Shown here: piece after piece, positions 1 to 5,591 of the stretch
Position numbering within the stretch: position 1 is the stretch's first letter
Layout: every line of letters starts with the position of its first letter
NCBI GenBank assembly: GCA_016875645.1
Contig: VGPE01000125.1
Coordinates: 1 to 7,857 of the forward strand
Source of the DNA: Chloroflexota bacterium
GTDB taxonomy: Bacteria > Chloroflexota > Limnocylindria > Limnocylindrales > CSP1-4
Direction: 5' to 3'
DNA length: 7,857 nucleotides
Notes under the pieces: model-generated
Seen by the model: the letters and a program-made list of their open reading frames with translations, nothing else
What the model was told of the DNA's origin: nothing
The model's database searches: none
Translations under genes and position numbers: made by a program

Positions 1-2
1 TC

Positions 3-284
3 GAGGTCACGGCCAATCAGCGGGCCGAGTACCCGCAGGTCTTCGATCGGATCGACCTCATCCATGTCGTGACGGGCATCGTCGATGTGGCCCAGGTCCG
101 GCGGTGCATCGAGCTCTCGGCCGTCAAGTACTGCCCCGTGAGCGCAATGCTGAGCGCCGGCCCCACGGCGATCCACCATCGCTATCGTGTGATCGACGTC
201 CGGACGGAACCACCCGTCGTCGCCGAAGGTGAGGTCATGGTGACCGGGCCCGGCCGGCCGGCGACGCTGGACGGGGCGGCCTGA
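3..284 (+). CDS. OsmC family protein (YhfA-like), 3' part only
   Basis: The reading frame enters from before the window, so the N-terminal domain and the first reactive cysteine are missing. The 93 visible codons read EVTANQRAEYPQVFDRIDL, then a beta strand and helix, then LSAVKYCPVSAML. The pattern of a P-x-x-F-x-x-I strand, an H-V-V-T-G strand, and a helix ending in L-S-x-x-K-Y-C-P-V is characteristic of OsmC/Ohr-superfamily proteins, most like the YhfA branch. The Cys in K-Y-C-P-V is the second conserved thiol of the family. These cytoplasmic proteins reduce organic hydroperoxides or related electrophiles with a Cys pair. The frame closes with TGA at 282-284. GTG at 69 is an internal codon, not the true start, because family-like sequence continues upstream of it. 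The gene is separated from argC by 90 bp holding a possible terminator and a new promoter, so it is probably not part of the arg operon. Family assignment is good; the exact substrate is unknown. Confidence 0.85.
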   Translation, partial: EVTANQRAEYPQVFDRIDLIHVVTGIVDVAQVRRCIELSAVKYCPVSAMLSAGPTAIHHRYRVIDVRTEPPVVAEGEVMVTGPGRPATLDGAA

Positions 285-312
285 CCGCGCCGATCTGGTG
301 GGCAGGGGCGTG

Positions 313-338
313 TCCGGCCGCCAGCCGCGGGCATTTTT
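313..338 (+). terminator. possible weak intrinsic terminator after the OsmC-like gene
   Basis: CCGGC (314-318) can pair with GCCG plus a G across one bulged C (324-329), around a 5-nt loop, and the stem is followed by GCA and five T (334-338). The stem is short and bulged, and the T run is part of the argC operator/promoter region, so this could be chance in GC-rich DNA. Its position between a finished gene and a new promoter is the main support. Confidence 0.3.
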
Positions 339-365
339 GCATTCTTATGCAGGAGTACGTATAGT
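337..365 (+). promoter_or_regulatory. predicted argC operon promoter (-35 TTGCAT, -10 TATAGT)
   Basis: TTGCAT (337-342) and TATAGT (360-365) are separated by exactly 17 bp. The -10 matches TATAAT at five of six positions; the -35 keeps the TTG core only. The predicted transcription start falls about 6-10 nt after the -10, around A372 to A375, which is at or within a few bases of the argC ATG at 375. That would make the mRNA leaderless or nearly so. AGGAG at 351-355 is too far from 375 (19 nt) to serve as its ribosome site and would not be in such a transcript. Confidence 0.55.
338..351 (+). promoter_or_regulatory. ARG-box-like operator (ArgR binding site) before argC
   Basis: TGCATTCTTATGCA is a perfect inverted repeat: TGCAT, a 4-nt spacer, ATGCA. 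Arginine repressors bind palindromes of this form; the E. coli half-site is TGAAT/ATTCA and high-GC bacteria often use TGCAT-like half-sites. The AT-rich patch stands out sharply from its GC-rich surroundings. A further GCA-TTTT-TGC inverted repeat (331-340) overlaps its left side and could extend the operator. An argR gene lies three genes downstream in the same operon. The site overlaps the -35 element and spacer of the predicted promoter, so bound ArgR would block RNA polymerase. That ArgR binds here is inference. Confidence 0.7.
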
Positions 366-374
366 CATGCGACC

Positions 375-1556
375 ATGGCGACGATCCACCCCGGCACCGG
401 CGAACCCGTTGGGACGACTGCCCGAGAGCGGTCAGGTGCGCCCGTGAGCGCGCGTCTCGGCCCGTCCGCCGTGGCCTCCGTGGATCGGTCCCATGGGGAG
501 CCCGCGGGGCGGAGCATCACGGTTGCCGTGATCGGCGCGACCGGCTATGCCGGCGGCGAGGCGGTCCGGATCCTGGCCCGGCACCCGAACGTCCGAATCG
601 TCGGGCTGGTGGGGCGGGGCCGTGACCACGAGTCGATCGCGTCGGTCCATCCGCACCTTGCCACCACCGGCCTCGAGATCGACCAGGAGACGCCCGACGG
701 GGAGGCGGTCTTCCTCGCGCTGCCCCATGGCGCCGCGGCGGGCCTCGTCCCGGATCTCGTGGCCAGGGGCTCCACGATCATCGACCTCGGGCCGGACTTC
801 CGCTTGCGCGACCCGGCCGACTATCCGCGCTGGTACCACTTCGACCATGGCGCGACCGACCTGCTGGCAGAGGCCGTCTACGGCCTTCCGGAGCTGCACC
901 GAGTGGAGCTGTCGGGGCTGGCGGATGCCTCGACGCGCATCGTCGGCACGCCCGGCTGCTACCCCACGGCGACGCTGCTCGCGCTCGCTCCCCTGGCCCG
1001 CGCCGGGCTGATCGCCGATCTCGTGGTGGATGCCAAGAGCGGCGTGTCCGGAGCCGGACGCGAGGCGAAGGCGGAGATGCTCTTCTCCGAGGTCAATGAG
1101 AACGTGAAGGCGTACGGCGTCAACGGCCACCGCCACGTGGCCGAGATGGAGCAGGAGCTGGCGTGGCTCTCGCCGGCGCCGGGCGCCAATCCGGGAGCCG
1201 CTGCCGTCGACTTCGTGCCGCACCTCATCCCCATGACGCGCGGCATCCTCTCGGCCTGCCACGTCCGCCCCACCCGGGCGGTTGGCCAGGCGGAGCTCGA
1301 CGCGCTCTACGCCGACGCCTACAAGGAGGAGCCGTTCGTGCGGGTGGTCGCCTCCGCACCATCCACCAAGCACGTGCTGGGGAGTAACCGGGCCAACGTC
1401 TTCGTCCGACACGACGCCCGCACCAACCGGATCCTCGCCATCGGCGTGATCGACAATCTCGTCAAGGGCGCCGCCGGGCAGGCGGTCCAGGCCTTCAACC
1501 TCGTCCACGGCCTGCCGGAGACGGCTGGCCTCGACACCCTCCCGCTCGCCCCGTAG
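375..1556 (+). CDS. argC: N-acetyl-gamma-glutamyl-phosphate reductase
   Basis: ArgC reduces N-acetylglutamyl-5-phosphate to N-acetylglutamate 5-semialdehyde with NADPH, the third step of arginine synthesis, in the cytoplasm. The Rossmann fold opens with VAVIGATGYAGGE from about residue 50, the typical dinucleotide-binding start of the family. The catalytic cysteine is C195 in the signature GTPGCYPTA, and the conserved NGHRH motif supplies a catalytic His around 252-254. KSGVSGAGREAK and PHLIPMTRGI are further family blocks. At 393 aa it is longer than the usual approximately 345 aa because of about 47 N-terminal residues rich in Gly, Pro, Ser and Arg that match no part of the fold. ATG 375 is chosen because the predicted promoter puts the transcript start at or just before it. 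GTG 444, 471 and 480 are in-frame alternatives, and the start is the least certain part of the call. It is the first gene of the operon, 7 nt before argJ, and is probably repressed by ArgR at 338-351. Confidence 0.95.
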   Translation: MATIHPGTGEPVGTTARERSGAPVSARLGPSAVASVDRSHGEPAGRSITVAVIGATGYAGGEAVRILARHPNVRIVGLVGRGRDHESIASVHPHLATTGLEIDQETPDGEAVFLALPHGAAAGLVPDLVARGSTIIDLGPDFRLRDPADYPRWYHFDHGATDLLAEAVYGLPELHRVELSGLADASTRIVGTPGCYPTATLLALAPLARAGLIADLVVDAKSGVSGAGREAKAEMLFSEVNENVKAYGVNGHRHVAEMEQELAWLSPAPGANPGAAAVDFVPHLIPMTRGILSACHVRPTRAVGQAELDALYADAYKEEPFVRVVASAPSTKHVLGSNRANVFVRHDARTNRILAIGVIDNLVKGAAGQAVQAFNLVHGLPETAGLDTLPLAP

Positions 1557-1563
1557 GCGCGCC

Positions 1564-2949
1564 GTGACGACCGAGACCCGCGCCGAGGATGGCCTCGCAG
1601 CGCTCCAGTCCACGCTGCCGAAGGTCGCCAACGCGACCGACATCCCGGTGGGGTTCCTCGCCGGCGGAACCACGGCCGGCGTCAAGGCCTCCGGCCGACC
1701 CGACCTGATGATCGTTGCGGTGCCCGGCGGACCGGCCCCGGTCGCGGCGGTCTTCACACCCAATACGTTTGCCGCTGCGCCGGTGACGCTCAGCCAGGCG
1801 CACCTTGCCGCCACGGAGCCCGGCGGCCGGGGTCGCTATGGCTGGACCCAGGCGATCGTGTCCACCAGCGGCTGCGCCAACGCGGCGACCGGCGCCGCTG
1901 GCGCCGCGGACCAGGCCGAGGTCTGTGCCGCCGTCGCGGCCGCTCTGCGCATCCCGGTCGAGCGGACCCTGGCACTCTCGACGGGGCTCATCGGGACCCG
2001 TCTGCCGGTCGCCAGGGTCGTGGCGGGCATCACGAGACTGGTCGACGGCGGACTGCAATCCGAGCCCGGCGGGGTGCTCGCGGCCGCGGAGGCTCTCCGG
2101 ACCACGGATTCGCGGACCAAGTTCGCAACGACGACCGTGACGGTGCCGGACGATGGCGGACGGCCCGTGACGATCCGCGTGACGGGCATTGCCAAGGGCG
2201 TCGGCATGATCCACCCGCGCATGGCGACCATGCTGTCGGTCCTGATGACCGATGCCACGGCCTCCCCCGCGGTGCTCCACGGCATCCTGCGCCGGGCCAC
2301 CGTCCGCACATGGAACCAGTTGTCGGTGGACGGCGACACCAGCACCAACGACACCGTCTTCCTGGTTGCCTCGGGCGCCGCCGGTGCCGCCGACGCCGGT
2401 GAGGGCACCGTCGCTGCGGCCGTTCTGCAATCAGCCGTGGAGGCCGTCGCACGCGACCTCGCCCGCCAGCAGGCCTCGGACGGCGAGGGCGCGACAACCC
2501 TGCTCACGTGCCAGGTCAGCGGTGCCCGCGACGATCACGAGGCCCGTGCGGTCGCCCGCTCCGTCGTGTCGAGCAGCCTGTTCAAGGCGGCCGTCCACGG
2601 CCGCGACCCCAACTGGGGCCGCATCGCGGGCGCCGTGGGCAATGCCCGGCTGCCAGATGCCGCCATCCTCGAAGCCGGCGGCCTCCCCCCGGACGAAGCG
2701 GCCCGCCGGACGGGACAGGCGGTCGCCGTCGACCCCGACGCGGTCCGGATCGCGATCGAGGGCACGATCGTGTTCGACGGCACGGCCGGCGGGCCTGTCC
2801 GGTTCGACAAGGAGGCAGTCCGCGCGCGGATGGGCGGTCCGGAAACGATCATCCGGGTCGACCTCGGCGCCGGCAACGGCACCGGCGAAGCGTTCGGCTG
2901 CGACCTGACCGAGGAGTACGTCATCGAGAACTCGGAATACAGCACGTGA
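1564..2949 (+). CDS. argJ: bifunctional glutamate N-acetyltransferase / ornithine acetyltransferase
   Basis: ArgJ transfers the acetyl group from N-acetylornithine to glutamate, giving ornithine and N-acetylglutamate (the cyclic route). Some members also acetylate glutamate from acetyl-CoA. The precursor cuts itself before a Thr that becomes the nucleophile of the beta chain. Here the site is KGVGMIHPRMATML, with cleavage expected between A221 and T222. STGLIG (T140-G141) supplies the oxyanion hole, and LSVDGDTSTND and the CDLTEEYV...YST C-terminus are typical. PRMATML has Arg where most members have Asn (PNMATML), and SGCANA replaces the commoner SGNANA. The length, 461 aa, exceeds the usual approximately 400 aa, partly through about 20 extra N-terminal residues. 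The GTG start lies 7 nt after the argC stop without a clear Shine-Dalgarno, so translation may be coupled to argC. The presence of argJ means a separate argE deacetylase is not needed for this step. Confidence 0.95.
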   Translation: MTTETRAEDGLAALQSTLPKVANATDIPVGFLAGGTTAGVKASGRPDLMIVAVPGGPAPVAAVFTPNTFAAAPVTLSQAHLAATEPGGRGRYGWTQAIVSTSGCANAATGAAGAADQAEVCAAVAAALRIPVERTLALSTGLIGTRLPVARVVAGITRLVDGGLQSEPGGVLAAAEALRTTDSRTKFATTTVTVPDDGGRPVTIRVTGIAKGVGMIHPRMATMLSVLMTDATASPAVLHGILRRATVRTWNQLSVDGDTSTNDTVFLVASGAAGAADAGEGTVAAAVLQSAVEAVARDLARQQASDGEGATTLLTCQVSGARDDHEARAVARSVVSSSLFKAAVHGRDPNWGRIAGAVGNARLPDAAILEAGGLPPDEAARRTGQAVAVDPDAVRIAIEGTIVFDGTAGGPVRFDKEAVRARMGGPETIIRVDLGAGNGTGEAFGCDLTEEYVIENSEYST

Positions 2950-2968
2950 GCAGCATTCCGTCGCCGCT

Positions 2969-2973
2969 CGGAG
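2969..2973 (+). promoter_or_regulatory. ribosome binding site of argB
   Basis: CGGAG lies 7 nt before the ATG at 2981, in the 31-nt gap after argJ. It supports that ATG as the argB start; this is one of the few clear Shine-Dalgarno sequences in the operon. Confidence 0.6.
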
Positions 2974-2980
2974 TTCGCCG

Positions 2981-3760
2981 ATGAGCGAGATCCTCGTCGT
3001 CAAGTTGGGCGGGACGACGATCGCCGACCAGCGCCAGGTCCTCGAGGAGGTTGCCTCGCTCGCCCGGCGCCGGCCGATGATCCTGGTCCACGGCGGTGGC
3101 CGCCGCATCACCGAGTGGCTGGAGCGCCTGAGTGTGCCAAGCCGGTTCGAGGGCGGGCTCCGCGTGACCGACGCGGCCGCGCTGGAAGTGGCCGCCGCGG
3201 TGCTGCGGGGCGTGGTGAACAGCGAGCTGGTCTCGGGCCTGCGCGACCTCGGCGTTGACGCGGTCGGCCTGTCGGGCGTCGACGGCGGCATGCTCATCGC
3301 GGAGCGCGTGCCGCAGATGGGGCTGGTCGCGCACGTTGTCGGCCTGCGCCGCGACATGCTCGACGCGCTCCTGGTCGGCGGCCAGGTGCCGGTGGTCGCG
3401 CCCCTGGCCCGCGACGAATCGGGCATCGTCTGCAACGTGAACGCCGACGACGCGGCGGCCGGCATCGCAGCGGGCATCGGCGCGCGCCAGCTGATCCTCA
3501 TGACCGACATCGACGGGGTCCGTGACGCTGACGGCAACAAGCTCGATACGCTCACGGTCGAACAGGCCGAAGCGCTCATCACCGACGGGGTGATCCGCGG
3601 TGGCATGGTGCCCAAGATCCGAGCGGCGCTGGCAGCCCTTGCGTGGGAAGGGGCCGAGGCCGTGATCGCCGACAGCAGCGCGCCGGGTGCGCTTGGCCGC
3701 GCCCTCGAGGACCGGACGTTCGGGACGCGCATCACGGCCGGCACCGGAGTGGCGGTGTGA
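2981..3760 (+). CDS. argB: acetylglutamate kinase
   Basis: ArgB phosphorylates N-acetylglutamate with ATP, the second step of arginine synthesis. It is an amino acid kinase fold protein. Visible elements are the N-terminal strand VVKLGG with K8, the glycine loop VHGGG, the substrate segment FEGGLRVTD, the NVNAD block (N152, N154, D156) that binds substrate and metal, and K212 in GGMVPK. The length, 259 aa, and several segments (GLRVT, NVNAD) match the short E. coli-type enzyme (258 aa). Arginine-inhibited kinases carry an extra N-terminal helix of about 20 residues that forms the hexamer; here the protein begins directly at the first strand, so arginine feedback on this enzyme is unlikely (inference). 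A LysZ-type aminoadipate kinase is the main alternative, but the arg neighbours argue against it. The stop overlaps the GTG start of argR as GTGA. Confidence 0.93.
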   Translation: MSEILVVKLGGTTIADQRQVLEEVASLARRRPMILVHGGGRRITEWLERLSVPSRFEGGLRVTDAAALEVAAAVLRGVVNSELVSGLRDLGVDAVGLSGVDGGMLIAERVPQMGLVAHVVGLRRDMLDALLVGGQVPVVAPLARDESGIVCNVNADDAAAGIAAGIGARQLILMTDIDGVRDADGNKLDTLTVEQAEALITDGVIRGGMVPKIRAALAALAWEGAEAVIADSSAPGALGRALEDRTFGTRITAGTGVAV

Positions 3761-4305
3761 GGGTCGCCGCCTCGCCCGGGACCGGCAAGCGTGAACGCCA
3801 GCAGGCGATCCGAGAGCTCGTCGCCCGCCAGCCCATTGCGAGCCAGGAGGAGCTGGCCGGGGCGCTTCGTGCCCGCCGCTTCACGGTCACCCAGGCGACG
3901 GTGAGCCGCGACATCGCAGAGCTGGGCCTGGTGAAGGTCGCTCGCGGCGAACGCCATGTCTACGTGTCGCCGGAGGATCTCGCCGCCCCGCCGCCCCTCA
4001 GCGACCAGCACCTGCGTCGGCTGATCGGGGATATCCCCGTCACGATCGGTCGCAGCGGGCTCATCCTCGTGCTCATCAGCAGTCCTGGCACCGCCCCCGT
4101 GCTCGGGCAGGCCATCGACGACTCGACGCTGCAGGAGCAGGAGGGCACGCTGGCTGGCGACAACACGCTGCTGGTGCTGTTCCGCGACGAGGCGCGCCTG
4201 GAGCGCTGGCTGAACCGGTTCCGCGCCATCCAGAAGGCGGCGGGCACGCTCCCGGCGGCGCCGTTCGACCGGCCGCCGGACCCGCTCTCGGAGACTCCCA
4301 GATGA
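3757..4305 (+). CDS. argR: arginine repressor
   Basis: ArgR is a hexameric, arginine-dependent DNA-binding protein that represses arginine synthesis genes. An N-terminal winged helix (about residues 10-75) contains the diagnostic VTQATVSRDIAELGLVKV, with the DNA-contacting S50-R51. The C-terminal oligomerisation and arginine-binding domain has PVLGQAIDD and GTLAGDNT. Most family members have a GDDT pair that binds arginine; here the second Asp is N136 after D135. The length from GTG 3757 is 182 aa, slightly long, with a Pro-rich tail ending LSETPR. The frame is open back to GTG 3643, but GTG 3757 is chosen because it makes a 4-nt GTGA overlap with the argB stop and begins just before recognisable sequence. 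The gene ends in an ATGA overlap with argG. As the repressor lies inside the operon it probably controls, it is likely autoregulated through the 338-351 operator. Confidence 0.92.
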   Translation: MRVAASPGTGKRERQQAIRELVARQPIASQEELAGALRARRFTVTQATVSRDIAELGLVKVARGERHVYVSPEDLAAPPPLSDQHLRRLIGDIPVTIGRSGLILVLISSPGTAPVLGQAIDDSTLQEQEGTLAGDNTLLVLFRDEARLERWLNRFRAIQKAAGTLPAAPFDRPPDPLSETPR

Positions 4306-5591
4306 AGAGAGTCGTTCTGGCGTACTCGGGCGGGCTCGACACGTCCGTGGCCGTTGCGTGGCTGTGCGAGCAATACGACGCCGAGGTCGTCACGCTCACC
4401 GTCGACCTGGGTGGTGGATCCCTGCGCGAGGGCATCGAGCGGCGCGCCATGAGTGCCGGTGCCTCGCGCTGTTACGTCGTCGACGCGCGTGAACACTTCG
4501 TCACCGACTTCGTCTGGCCGCACCTGCAGGCCAACGCGCTCTACCAGGGTGTCTACCCACTCGCGACGGCCCTGGCCAGGCCGCTCATCGCCCAGTTGCT
4601 TGTCGAGGTCGCGCGGAAGGAACGCGCCGACGCGGTCGCCCATGACTGCGCGGGGAAAGGCAACGACCAGGTCCGGTTCGACGTCGCCACCCATGCCCTC
4701 GACCCGGGCCTCGAGGTCATCGCCCCGATGCGCGCCGGGACGGGCCTCTCACGCGAACAGTCGATCGACTACGCGATCGCGCGCGGAATCGAAGTCCCGG
4801 TCACGAAGTCCGAGCCGTATTCGATCGATGTCAACCTGTGGGGCCGCTCGATCGAGGCGGGAAGCCTCGAGGACCCGTGGGCGGGCCCCCCAGCGGACGT
4901 CTACGAGTGGACCGAGGACCCATCGGCCGCCCCCGCGCCCGTCGAGATCACGATCGAGTTCGAAGGCGGCATCCCGGTCGGCGTCGATGGCGAGCGCCTC
5001 GCGCCGGTCGCGCTCGTCGAGCGGCTGCACACCCTCGGGAGCGCGCATGGCGTCGGCCGCATCGACCACGTCGAGGACCGCCTCGTCGGCATCAAGAGCC
5101 GCGAGATCTACGAGGCACCGGCGGCGACGGTCCTTCACCGGGCGCATCGCGCCCTCGAGGGATTGACGCTCTCGAAGGACACGCTTCGCTTCAATCGCAG
5201 CGTCGCCGACGAGATCGCCCAGCTGACATACGACGGGCTGTGGTTCAGCGCTCTCCACCGCGACCTCCGCGGGTACGTGGCGTCGTCACAGCGCGTGGTC
5301 TCGGGCGAGGTCCGGATGCGCCTCGATCACGGCAGCGCCTTCGTTATCGGGCGCCGGAGCCCGCTTTCGCTCTACGAGAAGTCGCTCGCCACCTACGACG
5401 AGGGCGACGCGTTCGATCACCGCAGCGCCGTCGGGTTCATCGAGATCTTCGGCCTGCCGCTGCGCACAGAGGCCGCGCGCCACGGTGCCGTGGGCCGCCG
5501 CTATGGGGCGGCGTGGACGTGGACCGAGCCGCTGCTCGCCGGGCTGCCGGCGAGGATCTCCGACCCGGAGGCCGTGGAGGCCGCGCGCTGA
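4302..5591 (+). CDS. argG: argininosuccinate synthase
   Basis: ArgG joins citrulline and aspartate using ATP (to AMP and PPi) to form argininosuccinate. The N-terminal ATP-pyrophosphatase loop AYSGGLDTS (residues 7-15), the segment ALYQGVYPLATALARP with the citrulline-binding Tyr and Ser/Thr region, GKGNDQVRF (118 onward), and the later NLWGRSIEAG, KSREIYEAPAA and SGEVRMRL blocks are all typical. At 429 aa it is a little longer than the usual 400-410. The loop before GKGNDQ reads HDCA (114-117), where most enzymes have HGCT or HGAT; the usual Thr there contacts aspartate in characterised enzymes, so A117 is notable. The usual DxGQ after the second strand is DLGGG here. The rest of the fold looks intact, so I read this as a divergent but real ArgG. 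The ATG overlaps the argR stop (ATGA), and the last codons carry a GGAGG that appears to serve the next gene. argH is not present downstream. Confidence 0.94.
   Translation: MKRVVLAYSGGLDTSVAVAWLCEQYDAEVVTLTVDLGGGSLREGIERRAMSAGASRCYVVDAREHFVTDFVWPHLQANALYQGVYPLATALARPLIAQLLVEVARKERADAVAHDCAGKGNDQVRFDVATHALDPGLEVIAPMRAGTGLSREQSIDYAIARGIEVPVTKSEPYSIDVNLWGRSIEAGSLEDPWAGPPADVYEWTEDPSAAPAPVEITIEFEGGIPVGVDGERLAPVALVERLHTLGSAHGVGRIDHVEDRLVGIKSREIYEAPAATVLHRAHRALEGLTLSKDTLRFNRSVADEIAQLTYDGLWFSALHRDLRGYVASSQRVVSGEVRMRLDHGSAFVIGRRSPLSLYEKSLATYDEGDAFDHRSAVGFIEIFGLPLRTEAARHGAVGRRYGAAWTWTEPLLAGLPARISDPEAVEAAR
5576..5580 (+). promoter_or_regulatory. ribosome binding site supporting a CTG start for the kinase
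   Basis: GGAGG inside the end of argG lies exactly 7 nt before CTG 5588. No ATG, GTG or TTG in the kinase frame lies near this site: the frame's next plausible codons are TTG 5729 and ATG 5732, which would cut into the first GAF helix. This is the main argument for CTG 5588 as the start. Confidence 0.6.

Noticed and set aside
432..1814. Long minus-strand open frame (460 aa) opposite argC and argJ
   Set aside because: It is a shadow of GC-rich codon usage: Arg/Gly/Ala-rich with no recognisable domain, and it runs opposite well-conserved ArgC and ArgJ blocks.
3643..3756. Upstream extension of argR into argB
   Set aside because: The added residues are Arg-rich shadow sequence; GTG 3757 in a GTGA overlap fits the operon pattern and the family length.
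2431..4011. Long minus-strand open frame (526 aa) opposite argJ, argB and argR
   Set aside because: Low-complexity Ser/Arg/Pro/Ala composition, crosses three real gene junctions, and has no family motif.
4838..5587. Upstream extension of the kinase frame into argG, giving a 678-aa protein
   Set aside because: The extra 250 residues are Arg/Pro/Gly-rich and overlap highly conserved ArgG sequence. The GGAGG-N7-CTG site at 5588 is a better start.
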